From Akebia trifoliata (Eukaryota > Streptophyta > Magnoliopsida > Ranunculales > Lardizabalaceae): a stretch of DNA of 64,000 nt. Each line of letters opens with the position of its first letter. Position 1 is the first letter of the stretch. This document shows positions 36,330-48,436 of this stretch, piece after piece. Location: contig CM030713.1 in NCBI GenBank assembly GCA_017979445.1, forward strand, positions 29,431,934 through 29,495,933, given 5' to 3'. Made by a program: the position numbers and the translations under genes. Under the pieces are notes generated by a model, which saw nothing but the letters and a program-made list of their open reading frames with translations, had not been told where the DNA came from and made no database searches.

Positions 36330-36500
36330 TGACTTCATACAACACTACGTTCAACAATGTGCTTATGTGGCAGTGTGTACAGACTGTAAATACTTTTTTC
36401 GAGAACATTTTTTACAAGTATCTCGAGGAAAACATCTATGGTTCAATAAACACTGTCACGTAAGTGCAAGGCAATGTTGTACGAAAGTTAGTTCACGACT
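36330..36500. mobile_element. Fold-back element with hairpin core
   Basis: The inner arms CTTATGTGGCAGTGT and ACACTGTCACGTAAG are inverted copies, and the outer CAACACTACGTTCAAC partly pairs with GTTGTACGAAAGTTAG. The core reads GTATCTCGAGGAAAACATCT then ATGGTTC. Confidence 0.6.
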
Positions 36501-36576
36501 TTAACATTTTTTGTTGAGAACTTCAACATCTCAATTGTCAATTTGATGGTGAGTTTTTCAGTTATTTATTGAGTCG

Positions 36577-36746
36577 TGCTGGAATGACCTCAAGCTGGAG
36601 CTTCATATCACACTTCTTGACATGAAAGTGGATAGGAATTATAGATCTTTTTCACTCATATTTCGATGAAAAACATTTATGGTTCCCATACACTTTCAGG
36701 TCAAAAAGTACGATATGAGATTCCAACCTGAGGTCACTTTAGCATT
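36577..36746. mobile_element. Fold-back element with hairpin core
   Basis: The arms GTGCTGGAATGACCTCAAGC and CAACCTGAGGTCACTTTAGC pair over about 60 bp with mismatches, also TTCATATCACACTTCTTGAC against GTCAAAAAGTACGATATGAG. The core is ATAGATCTTTTTC / GAAAAACATTTATGG. Confidence 0.72.
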
Positions 36747-36783
36747 TTTTTTTTCTCAAAAGTTAATAATAAAAATACGAGTT

Positions 36784-36930
36784 GTGTTGGAGTGACCTCA
36801 GTGGGGGACACCTTGATGTGATGGTGCGCGCATGTATATAGATGTTTACTCATATCTTAGAGAAAACACACTTATAGGCATGCGCAAGCCACCATGTCAA
36901 GATGTCCTCTAGTGAGTTCACTTCAACATT
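36784..36930. mobile_element. Fold-back element, neighbour of the previous one
   Basis: TGTTGGAGTGACCTCAGTGG on the left is inverted as TCTAGTGAGTTCACTTCAAC on the right. The inner GATGGTGCGCGCATG pairs with CATGCGCAAGCCACCATG. The ends resemble those of 36577-36746, so the two are probably related elements inserted side by side. Confidence 0.68.
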
Positions 36931-37021
36931 AATATAAAAATACTATTATTTTTTTAAGTAAAATAATCAAAATAAATAAAATATATGCTTATGTGATTCT
37001 CTAAATTTTTTTAGAACTTCT

Positions 37022-37294
37022 ATTAACACACCAACTTTTACTTATAACACAACAATCCATATGTATAGTCGTGATAATCTAACACTCTCATTACAAAATC
37101 ATAGATCATTTGCATCGAGATACACAATAAAAAGATTGTATGATTCTATGTATCCCGAGACAAATGATCTATGATTATGTGATAGGGGCGTATGTCAGAG
37201 GGGGGCGTTAGAAAATCATTAGTCATATGTATAATCAAAGATTATTATACATATAGATCTTTATGTTATAAGTAAAAGTTGGTGTGCTAATATA
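37022..37294. mobile_element. Fold-back element, 273 bp, with 25-bp terminal arms and hairpin core
   Basis: TTAACACACCAACTTTTACT at the left end is inverted at the right end as AGTAAAAGTTGGTGTGCTAA. Inner arms contain CATATGTATA on both sides, and the centre has TCATAGATCATTTGCATCGA opposite CCCGAGACAAATGATCTATG. It is the most complete member of the family in the window. Confidence 0.78.
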
Positions 37295-38211
37295 TTTTTT
37301 ATTTTATTTTTCCATTTTTAAATCTTTAAAAAATGGAAAGGCACTTTTTTTTTTTTTGCTTTTTAAACTTTTTTCTCTTAAAAAACATTAAAAAAATATA
37401 TCATTGAAGCTCTGCAAGTTTAAAGTTCATTATTGTTAATCATCATTTTCACTTGTCTTATTCAAATTCGAGTTTCTCTAAGAGCAACTCCAACCGGTCT
37501 CTATATTTATATATTTAGAGATAGAGACCTCCGAATTAAATTCCAACCGATCTCTTAATTTCTAACACACCCCTCTAAATTACTATTCACGTATTTAAAA
37601 TTGGAGACAAAGGAAAAAATAGAGATGATCTCTGTTTCACTATTCACCTTGTACAAATACCAATTGTGTCCCCATCATTTTACATAAATGCCATTCTTAA
37701 TTTTTTTTTTTCAATAAAAAATATATTTTAAATATAATTTTTCCCCTTATTTATTTTTAATTATTATTATTCAATATTTTTAATTATTTTTATTAAATAT
37801 TTAAAAATATATTTTAAACTCAGATTTAATCAATTATTCGACTAAATTCGACAAAAAATTATAATAAAAAATATATCAAATTTGATTTCTCATACAATTG
37901 GTGGATTTTTATTTAAATTGGGGTGTAAAAAATAAAATTGAGTTGCCACTAATAGCAAATATATATATATTTTTAAATATTTAACTTGAGATGTAACAAG
38001 TAAACTTGGGTTGCCAATAACAAACTTTATATATTTTACTTGGGGTGTAATAAATAAAGTTGGACAATATGCCAAAATAAAGTTGGAGTTGCTCTGATCA
38101 AGATACTCGAAGGATCTGTCGTTAACTTGAGTTAATTAAAACTCTAAATTCGATTTCTCTGCACCTTGAAATCTGTTTCTACATCATCGCTCGAGTTCTC
38201 TGTTCTAAAAA

Positions 38212-41200
38212 ATGGCGTCTTTGTTGACTCATTCGTCTCCAAATTGGTTTCAGCTTCGATTAGGTCTCAAACGCAGAAAATCCTCTTTAATTTATACTCG
38301 TGTGCATGTACGGACTGTAAATCGTCGAATTCGTTTGTTTGCTACTGTTGGAACTGTGAAGAGAGACGAAGATGGAGGGGAGAAGAGAGTATCTGGAGAT
38401 TCTTGGGTGAATTCGGATTCGTCTGGAAATTCTTTTAGTGGATGGTTTGAAACGGATTCGGATGGCTTGCCTGGTAAGCGAGGATTTGGAGGTACGAGTG
38501 ATTACTGTGTTTTTGAAATTATTTGTTTTATTCTCTCTCATTTTGTGATTTTTTTTTTACTTAATTTGCAAGAATTGTAGATTGTAGACTTGGTAGTTTA
38601 GTGAAAGAGTAATTAGCTGATTAGAACATCTCGAGATGCTTAGAAAGTTATTTAATTTTCAAACTGTATCGACCAAATCGACTTCTTGATTATCTGTTAT
38701 AGACCATAAAAGTTTGAAATTTAGGAAACTGTATAGAACTTTGTTCTACCATAGAGTATGTAGATGGTGGAAGGATGGGGAGGGTCTTGCTTTGTCTGCT
38801 TGATGGTTTAGGAGAATCGCATTAGGTCTTGGGAGGACGATTGTTGAGAAAATCGAAGGGAAGAAAAATTTCACTGAAGGAGAGTGATAGAAAAAATTCG
38901 CTTTTCAAATAAAATCTCGAATCAATTTATCCAATCTCATACCCACAGTTCTAGGAATAGTGGAGAGTGATAGAAAGTAAATCGGGATACTGGCAAGGGA
39001 GCTCAAGATGATGAAATATCAATGCTAGTTTAAATGCCCAAGATTTATACAGTATGTCTAGTAATCATATCTTTACTATTATAATGAGAGAATGCGGAGT
39101 AGAAGTAGTTCAACACCAAAATTTGGATCACACAAATGCCCTCACTTTTATATTTAAACTTAATATAATCAGGGTCATTTTCGTCAAAAATCAAGAAAAT
39201 TGCAACCCGCGACCCAACTGTTTATTAGTTTTCAAAATTACTAACATATTTGTAACCTTCAAAAACCCTTTAATCAATATTTTAAATTACAAATAATTCC
39301 TTTTGACACATGTGCAATTGCACATGCCACCTTCTAGTATATTCATTAATGCCAAAGGACATCTAAATAGGAGTCCTAGAAATTCCAAAACAATTTCTAG
39401 TAACCAAACAGGAATTAATTGAGCTCGGCAATGAGATCATTGTGTTTTGTTGGTTAAAAATCAATTTTGAAATGCAAAACCTCTGCTCATGAAAACATAA
39501 AAGCAGTTGATTTTCACCTTTTGTCTGTCCATGTTTGTGGTGGACTAATGACACTTCTCTAGTAGTTTACTTTCAGGGATTGTGGGAGCAGGAGTGGCTG
39601 GAGTTATTCTTGCCGCTGGACTTACCTTCGCATCTATATCTCTAAGAAAGAGGAATAATTCTGGTAAGTGATTTTATTCTTCTCAAGTTAAATGTTGTAT
39701 TTAGTGTCCATGGCTATTGACTGTGCATGCAAGGAAGTTAGGTTTAGAGATTTATCTTTTTGAGTCGGTGCCAGTGAATATTGGTTCAAATTGCTATCTA
39801 CAACTGCATAATTTTCTAGTCATTTTTACCCATACAGTCTCAACTATCTAGGGTCGGTATACCTCTTCAGTATTTATGGAACCATTGACCGAATAGAAGT
39901 GTTGGGTTATATCTCTGAATTTTTGGGTCTGAACAGGTCTAAAACAACAGATGGAACCATTGACCTCACAGCAGGAAGTGTTGTTAGCATCTGATGACCA
40001 GAATGATAAAGTTGAACGAGCCAGAATTGAAGACGTTACTGCAAGACCAGATGAAGCGTGGATACAAAATGATTGTTATCCTGAAAGCCAGACAGGTACA
40101 AACAAGGATTCTTGTTCATCTCCAGAAATTACTGAAGCTACTTTTGAAAGCAGATCCTGTGATAATATCAGTGGGGGAACCTCGTTAATACAAAATTTCG
40201 AATCCACTTCCAGTGGTATTGATGCCATTGATACTGCTTCCATTCAAGAAGATTCGGCAGCTAAACTTGGTTTTTCTGTCATTTCAGTATCCTCCCACTC
40301 TAACCCAAACTTTCCTAAAATCCTTGAATCCGATATTTTTAATGGCTCTACTGATGCTTCTAGCTTGAAAGATGGTACGCCAAAATCTTCTATTGAACCC
40401 GGAGAGAACCTGGTAACCGTCAACCTTGATAACCCATCTGTTTCTGATTCTGATTCTATCCCCAACCTTCAAGAAGGAGTTTCTGACTCAGGGGCCATAG
40501 AAAATTCTAAGCTTCCTTTGGATTTTTCTTATGGTTCTCGGGGTCAGACTCCTGACAAACCTCTAACTCTGGGAAATTCAGTCACTTCAGATTTGGTTGC
40601 CATTCCAGATCCCCATGTCGAGTCTGAAGATGTTACGGAGACTGAAACCAGTCTTTCAACCCAAGAAAAATACGACTCAAGTAAAATGGTGCAGGTCCCA
40701 ACAGAAGGCATTAGTTCACATATAGGAGAGCATAATTTAAACGAAAATGGGTCATCAGGAACAACCCTTGTATCAGTACTTGCTGATCCATATGCAAATG
40801 AATCAGACAAAAATATTGAAATCATTAGGAGCATCTCATTTTTTGATGCACTAATGCCTGAGAATTCCATCTCTTCTGCTGGGATACCTGCCCCGTCTTT
40901 GGTTTCTGCAGCTCTGCAGGTTTCTCCTGGAAAGATTTTGGTTCCTGCATTTGTTGATCAAGTTCAGGGACAGGCATTTGCAGCATTGCAGGTTTTGAAG
41001 GTAATTCCGTGCTCTCACTTTTGTAATAACCAATTTATATCAGAGTTACTCATATGTAGGCCCTCTGTTTAATCAAATCCGTGTGTTCTCTTTTGTTATG
41101 GAAAAATCGCACTTGGCTATATATGTTTCTTTTACCAGTCATTACTAAAGCTCATTCCCCAAACCCTAAACAGAATAACTTGTGTTTTCCTTGTAGTGAT

Positions 41201-44200
41201 TCTAATGGAGCTATGAGCTTAGACCCATAGCTCAATTGGTTTGACATATTGCAAAACAACTTTGAGGTTATATGGGTACAAGTCCACCTTACCCACCCCA
41301 AAAAAATAAAAAAATAAAAATCTAATGGAGTGTATAAGAAATTTTTATTGTTAATTTTTTTTGCACGTATCCTTCAAATTTATTATCTCCAAATACATAT
41401 TTTGTATGAGTAAGCCATAGTTCTTTGTTGAAGACCTTGGAGATCTTAACGTTTCTCCTTTGTGTGTCTTGTCTTCCTTCAATTATCACATTTCAGTTTT
41501 TGTCTTTGTTTCTCTAGAACTTGAGTCTCTCACCTCTTTTGCCTTGACCATCTCTTCTTATTCTAAATGTGGAGATTAAAACGGATATTTCTTGTTGCTG
41601 AATATGTTGCATTACAGTCCTCAAACTCTCCTTATTGTGTATGAAGGCATAGACCTGGCTTAGGGGAGGCAAACTCTTCTTTCCAAGAATTTGAACATGC
41701 AACTGCTCAAACTCTGTATTTAGCCAACCAAGAACTGAAAAATTATATGCCATTCAATCAGGGCACCATATTTCACCATATCATCTGGTGTTACTGGAGT
41801 AAAGTCTTTGGAATGGTCAAGTTCTTTCCGCATTTGATAAAATGAGCCAAAATATGTCAATAAGGTTTGTTCTCCTGAAGAAAGTGAGCTATATCTTGTT
41901 CAAACTGAGCTGTTACATCCTAAATCTTCTTAATAATATTCGAAAACAGGAAATCATTACTTATTTCAGGTTGCATAGAGTGAAGCAATCACATCGTCAC
42001 TGTTGAATTCTCTATCTCCCATTTTCCAAAACTAAGATATGTAGGAAGTGGTTCCTTGGTGCATCCATCTAAGGTAACCAAGTTTCCCCTTGCTAGTAAT
42101 AAAGAGTCTAGTGGATTAGGTCAAAGGTTAGTAATTTGATCCATATAAGTTGATAGTAGTAATCTGAAGAGACGAGTTATCAACTGATGGGTTAATTGGG
42201 GACTACATGACATTATGATCTACACTACCAAAAGGCTGATCTACTTTAGGCATTTCAGGAAATAGGTGGTGAGTACCGAGTTACCAATAAGTGAGTACAT
42301 ATTCCACCTTCTAAATCTTCATAGGAAAAATGTCACATATACTCCCAAATATCATTTTAGAGCATTAGTTATGCTAAAGATCACTTTAAAAAAAATAGCA
42401 CAATAGTGCTGTTTATCAAAGGGGGGAGTAAATTATGGTGAAAAAAGGTCAAAGGTCATTGAAAACTTAATGGATGCAAACCAAACCAAAAGTTTGTAGA
42501 CATAACTCCCTTAGGATGCGTTATTTCAGAAGATTTCTACCTTTGAACTTGCGCCACTGCATCTTTGATATAAGGAACATGGAGAAAAATCGTATTAAAA
42601 TATTGATTTATGTGATCTGCAAAGAATTTTTCCTTCCACATGAGTCTTCTCAATCATACCTGCTTCATTGCTGATGATTTCAACTTTTTGGAAGCTACTA
42701 CAAGTCAAAGATACATGCCATATCAATAATTTATGTGAATATTCAAATCTTGTTTTTTGAATGAGCTCTGAGCTCAGAGGTTTTGGCCATCAAATCTCAC
42801 TTAAGCAGACATTGGAAACTTTCAAGTGGAAGTGTGAACAATATTTGAGAATTTATCATGTATTGATATATTTAACTCTAGAATCTTCGTTTTAATGAAG
42901 TTGTTATCATTTGTATCTTTTGAAGATTATTGAAGCTAATGTCCAGCCTGGTGATCTATGTAATCGTCGTGAGTATGCCCGTTGGTTGGTTTCCGCAAGC
43001 AGTGCTCTTTCGAGGTATGTACTTTCTCTTGTTTCTATGACTTCTAGGGTGGTAAAATCTTAGGATGGGTAGCTGAATACCTATTATTTATTGTCATGTA
43101 CACTATAGATGTTTTAAGTATATGAATCAGTGATTGGACTTGTTTGCTTCTTTTTAATTTCATTCAGGAATTCAGTTTCAAAAGTATATCCAGCAATGTA
43201 CATAGAGAATGTTACTGAACTTGCATTTGACGATATTACACCTGAAGACCCTGATTTCACATCCATTCAAGGTAAGGAAATGGGATGTTTATGCCTAAAT
43301 TGTACAACTATTATGCATTGTTTAAAATCTTGGTCTAGATGTCTTTCTCAGTCAGTTGAAAAACAGAGACGGTATGAGTCAAACCCTATTCAGCAGACAA
43401 GATTTGGCCACCCCAGAGACCGAGACATCATGGTTGAGACATTCTAAGAGGAAACAAAACTTTGAACTGTGCTCTTATGTTAGTCGAAAGGTTTTCCAAC
43501 CACTTTTACAGATTTCCATCAGCATCTATTACAGTTATCTGCATTGCACCTCACAGGCTTGGCTGAAGCTGGCCTTATCTCAAGCAAGCTTTCAAGACGT
43601 GACATGCTCCAGTCCTTAGATGAGGAGCAGGACCCTTTCCTCTTCTATCCTGATAGGTGATTTCTTGAGTGCTACCTGCAATCCAAGTGATACTATTTTT
43701 ATGGACTCAAGTGTGTATGAATACAAAAAGGCATTTGTGGGTCCCTAATTGTCGTGGTTATCAATGTTTTCAGACGCAAAGGCGTGAGGCACTCAGTTGG
43801 TCAACGCCTTGTGGCGTAAGCCTCTAGGCGTAAAGCATAAGCCTCACATGCATGATGTTTTTAAGTAAATAATGTGATAAAAAATCTCAAGCTTAGGATA
43901 GCCATTGCATATTTATATATTTCAAATCCACTCAATCAAATTTCAATTTTTAATCCATAATAATATAAAATATTATTACTTTATAGTTTAGCTAAATAGA
44001 AATATTTGTATTAGAATAGTTGAAAGTCTTTATAATAACTAATTATTTTATTTTCATTACAAAAATATAATTAAATATTATTTTTGTCACAAACTTCATC
44101 CGTATAATACTTAATACCACAAAGATTATTTATAAAACACCTTAACTCAACGATTTTCTTTATATATATTACTATTTTGTATTTGAATTCATTTCTAAGT

Positions 44201-47200
44201 GTTCAATTTATATTGCGTACTAGTAGTAACAAAGAAATAGAGGTAAAAAAAGAGAGAAACTTACAATGTCTTACTCAGATAATAAAAAGAAGTAAACTAA
44301 CAAGAAAATAATAAGAAGAATGAGGAAGAAATGCATTATTATTATTATTATTATTTTTTTAAATAATGTGAGGCATATGCCTTTTAGGTACCTCATGGTT
44401 TGAGGAGTAAACCTTAGCTGCTTTACGGTTTCAACCTTATGCCTCAGGGCGTTTTTTAATGAACCTCATCTTGAGGCGTGCCTCAAGGCATAAGCCTCAC
44501 ACGCCTCTAAAAACGCTGGTGGTTATCAACACAAAAACATGATTTTGTTGCTTTTATTTGTAGGCATATTTATTTATCACCTGTAATATTCTTACACATT
44601 TTTCATTTCTATCACTGATATGGTCTGATGTATCTTCTAATTCTAATAGAGAAGTCACTGTATTCCTGATCGGATGTGTTGCTTCTTGGGATTATGGGTA
44701 TTCTGTCTTTGACATGGACTCGCATATCAATGTCTAAGTGTCAATTATATGAATTTTAATTATCAAACGTTGTATTGCAATGCAGACCAGTATCACGTCA
44801 GGATCTTGTGACTTGGAAGATGGCCCTAGACAAAAGAAACCTACCAGAAGTGGACAGAAAGGTTTAAAATTTTGTAGATTAGTTTATTATTCAGTAAATA
44901 ATTTGGGGATTTTTGAAAAATTTAATGGCTTCTGAGTTCAACCTGTGTGCCTATGTTCAGATTATATTTCAATGTTGCGGCTTTATAGACATCGATAAGA
45001 TAAACCCGGACGCATGGCCTGCACTAGTAGCCGACCAATCTGCTGGAGAACAGGGAATCATGGCACTTGCTTTTGGTATAATCCTCCCTCAACTGTTTTA
45101 ACCAATAATAAGAGAGATTCTATTGCCACACCGACTTTTGCTAACTGCACCGCAATTCATGTGTAAATCACCATAGAATTCACACACATCTTGTGGTGCT
45201 GTTAATTAATCGGTGTGGCAATAGAAGCTCTCTAAAAAGACTGTATCTTTGATTTGATAGTTAATGTACTGAATTACTTCACTTATCCGATAGGTTACAC
45301 GAGACTGTTTCAGCCAGATAAGCCAGTCACAGAAGCTCAAGCTGCTATCGCTCTTGCAACGGGCGAGGCTGCTGACATTGTTAGTGAAGAGGTTGCAAGA
45401 ATCGAAGCCGAGTCAATGGCTGAAGCTGCAGTTGCAGCACATAATGCTTTAGTAGCTCAAGTTGAGAAGGATGTGAATGCAAGTTTTGAGAAGGAGCTTG
45501 TCATGGAAAGGGAAAAGATAGATGCTGTTGAGAAAATGGCTCAAGAGGCAAGACTCGAACTGGAAAGATTACGAACTGAAAGAGAAGAAGAAAATAATGT
45601 ACTGATGAGGGGTCAAGCTGCTGTTGAATCAGAAATGGAAGTTCTCTCAAGGTTAAGGACTGAGGTTGAGGAGCAGTTGCAGAGCCTAATGAGTGACAAG
45701 ATGGAAATATCTTTTGAAAGGGAAAGGATTAATAAGCTTCGGAAAGAAGCAGAAAGCGAAAACCAGGCCATTGCCAAGTTACAATACGAATTGGAGGTTG
45801 AGCGGAAAGCATTATCCATGGCCAGGTACAAAAGCAGTCACTTTTCCTTTCCAAATGGAGGCAGTTATTACTTCTTCCCATTCCAAAATTATGCTTTAGA
45901 TGGAGAATACAACGTAAAGATGGTACAGGTTATGTAGTACTAGTTATAACCCAAAAAATTGGGGTCAGTTTCACAGTTTCTGTTCCTCCGTTCAATTATT
46001 TCTAATGCCACATCATATGTTTATTCAAGTGTGTCTATCGTTCTCACTACCTCAATCCACATTCTTTTTTATCTTCCTCTTAGAACCTTTAACCTGCACG
46101 TTTCTTGTAATTAGAGCTGTTATCGGTATTACCTATCAAAGAAAAAAGAGCTGTTTATCGGTATTCATTTCACACATGACCACATTTACAGTCTGGGTAT
46201 CCTCATCTCTACTAAGCTTGATCTATGGACATGTTTTTTTATTATGCACATCCAGCTCCGTAAAGAAAAGTCGGTGTTATAAGATTTTCCTTTGAATTTT
46301 ATTGGGATGCGTTAATAACATAGTACTCCAGAAGCACACCTCTCTACTTTTAACCATTTAAATCTAATTCTCTGCACAACATCCTCTTCAATCTCCATCT
46401 TTAATATACTTATGGATAATAGAACCAAGGTAGCAAAAATAGTCACATCGAAGTATAAAATTTCTGTTGTGTAAATTAATCAAGTATAATGTATATGTAG
46501 ATTTATAATAACACTTGTCTTTAGGTTTTTCCTTGGTCCAATTTCTACTCACAATCTGTCACAAACACCCATCTTTCTGGGCTGTAATCCCGTTGCTACT
46601 TGCTACCTCTTTAGTGAGAAACAGCCCTGATGTAGCACTGATCTGATGATCCTAACCTTCCTATCAATTTGCATCCTGTCAATTGTTTACCATAAATTCA
46701 TAGAGATCATCCAAAAACAGGAGATAAGTCTTACTGTGGGGAATACTTGACCTGTTCAACTTTAGGGCCGAGACTTGAAGTTTCCTACCTTAGATGGTTT
46801 GAATAGGTAAGCTAGGTGCTACAGTGCACTTAATGTTGATGGGAACAATTCTTTTAAACTTTATTTGCATTTATTGTATTCCAAAATAATGATTCAGTAT
46901 TTACATGGTTGGAGCATTTATTTTGCACGCTTTTATTGATACATATTTAAGGGTGTTTCACGAAAACAGCCGGCTCTTTGCAGAAATTACTGAATCAGCC
47001 ATGCTTTTCTAATATCTAATATTTACAAAATTGGCCATATATCTGATTTTGTAATTATTTTTTTTACGAAAATGATTATTTGATGTATATGGGCATGCAA
47101 GTTTGTTATTTACTTACCATTCTTGTGAACCTACCTACATTCAACATAAGGGCATAAAGGTAAATTCATCAAAGTGTCTGTACTCCGTACATCAGATAAC

Positions 47201-48046
47201 TATTCTCGTAAAAGAACATAATTAAGACATAAGACATCGGGTATTTGGCGGTTTTCATGAATATTAAAGCACAAGACTAGTTCAGTAATTTTGGCAAAAT
47301 ACATAGCTGTTTTGGTTATTTCCTCTCTTTAACAGCAGTTTATCCTTACACGAGAATAAATCAATTATCATTTGTGTATATTTCTTTTCTTATAATCTGA
47401 TTTGTTTATGAAATTTCTTTCCCATTCTTGCCGAAAAAGTTAATCATGCATTTGTTATTTTCGTGGAGATAATCTTTGCGGTTACATATTTCAAATCTGA
47501 ACAAATGTGGTTTCTTCTTTCTTCCTAATTTATTTTCATCACTGTCCATTCAGAGCTTGGGCAGAAGATGAAGCAAAAAGAGCAAGAGAGCACGCAAAAG
47601 CTCTAGAGGAAGCTAGAGACCGGTGGGAGAGGCATGGCATCAAAGTCGTCGTAGACAACAATCTCCGCGAAGACGCCACTGACGGAGTTACATGGCTCAA
47701 TACAGGTAAACGGTCCATGGTTGACGAAACTATCGGAAGGGCCAAGAGCTTGGTGAACAAACTCAAGGCAATGGCAAGCGAGATAAGAGGGAATTCCAGA
47801 GTTGTAATTGAGAGAATAATTCTGAAGATAACCTCCTTAATTTCTAGTTTGAAGGAGTCCGCTTCTGATGCCACCCGACGAGCCAGAGAACTTCAAGGTG
47901 CTGTTGTTTCAAAAGCAAATGAATCAGTACAAGAGTTGCAGCAAAGCGTCAGCAGTGTTAGTATGGCCCTCAAGGACGGTGCCAAGAGGGTGGCAGGAGA
48001 TTGCAGGGATGGAGTAGAGAAAATCACCCAGAAGTTCAAGGCATGA
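38212..48046 (+). CDS. Plastid-type SLH-domain and coiled-coil membrane protein
   Basis: Ten exons join in phase to 979 aa: 38212-38491, 39577-39663, 39937-41000, 42926-43014, 43168-43271, 43557-43656, 44786-44861, 44961-45075, 45294-45825, 47554-48046. The N-terminus (MASLLTHSSPNWFQLRLGLK, then Arg/Ser-rich to about residue 60) looks like a plastid transit peptide. Exon 2 encodes one membrane helix (GIVGAGVAGVILAAGLTFAS). A 350-residue acidic Ser/Thr-rich linker follows. SLH-like repeats include LAFDDITPEDPDFTSIQGLA with FYPDRPVSRQDLVTWKMAL, and FIDIDKINPDAWPAL with FQPDKPVTEAQAAIAL. The C-terminal 320 residues are coiled coil with Ala/Glu/Lys heptads, ending ITQKFKA. SLH domains normally bind bacterial cell wall; in plants this family (Arabidopsis At5g23890-like, from memory) is taken as of cyanobacterial descent, with no established role known to me. 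Confidence 0.88.
39070..39337 (+). mobile_element. Non-autonomous Helitron, 268 bp
   Basis: It begins TCTTTACTATTATAATGAGA right after an A and ends CTAG right before a T, the Helitron A|TC...CTRR|T pattern. The 3' end carries the palindrome TGTGCAATTGCACA at 39311-39324, 9 nt before CTAG, the expected terminal hairpin. There is no inverted repeat or target duplication. It lies in intron 1 of the SLH gene. A shorter relative is at 58783-58898. Confidence 0.82.
41211..41320 (+). mobile_element. Short tRNA-derived SINE candidate, family 3
   Basis: The 110-bp insert contains A box TAGCTCAATTGG, B box-like GGGTACAAGTCC about 45 nt on, and an A-rich tail (CCCCAAAAAAATAAAAAAAT). It is flanked by an exact 10-bp duplication TCTAATGGAG (41201-41210 and 41321-41330). 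That is a retroposed, Pol III-type copy in intron 3 of the SLH gene. Confidence 0.8.
43765..44518. mobile_element. Mutator-like non-autonomous element, 754 bp
   Basis: The ends are related inverted repeats: left TGTTTTCAGACGCAAAGGCG then TGAGGC, right GCCTCACACGCCTCTAAAAA then CGCTG. AGGCGT/ACGCCT motifs cluster inside both ends. The flanks GTGGTTATCAA (43754-43764 and 44519-44529) are an exact 11-bp duplication, within the 8-11-bp range of Mutator-like elements. The centre is AT-rich and non-coding. It lies in intron 6 of the SLH gene. Confidence 0.75.
45120..45224. mobile_element. Small fold-back MITE, 105 bp
   Basis: CTATTGCCACACCGA at the left is a perfect inverted copy of TCGGTGTGGCAATAG at the right. 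The inner AACTGCACCGCAA pairs with TTGTGGTGCTGTT and the inner ATGTGTAAATC region partly pairs too. It lies in intron 8 of the SLH gene. Confidence 0.72.
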
Positions 48047-48436
48047 ATTTTGTCTCCCTTTTCTGTTTATTGTCACTAGGGGTGCTAGCTGTTGAGAAAT
48101 AAAAATGTACGTTTTTTTTTTTTCCTCTCCACTCTTCCATCAAATAGACTGTAAGAAAGTGGATTTTCTAAGACTGATAATTGCAGTGTTTTTCACCCCA
48201 AAGAAAGTGAAATATTAATGTATCGAGAGTAGTTGCAGGACACGATACCATGACTTTGTATGCTTATTATCAGTTATCCGCTGTGACTAATTTTGGGATG
48301 TTTGTCGCTATTTCATTGTGATAAATTGATAGTTTTGAGTATTTAACACAGATTAAGGACTTGCCAAGTTGGCTTGTAAATTTTCTTCGTTTCAGCTAAA
48401 CACTCAAACAAGCAAGGTAATTATGAGATTAAACTA

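Larger units (their letters stand above)
32407..38211. other. Gene-free spacer built of repeats
   Basis: Between two divergent genes (thioesterase minus, SLH protein plus) no gene was supported. The spacer contains copies of the TTAGTAAGG-type repeat, a nested MITE, a SINE (34323-34541), at least five fold-back elements between 33.48 and 37.3 kb, and AT-rich sequence at 35.5-35.9 and 37.6-38.0 kb. The plus-strand promoter lies in its last few hundred bases. Confidence 0.6.

Noticed and set aside
40244..40870. Antisense open frames over the long SLH-gene exon
   Set aside because: They shadow the 1064-bp coding exon on the other strand.
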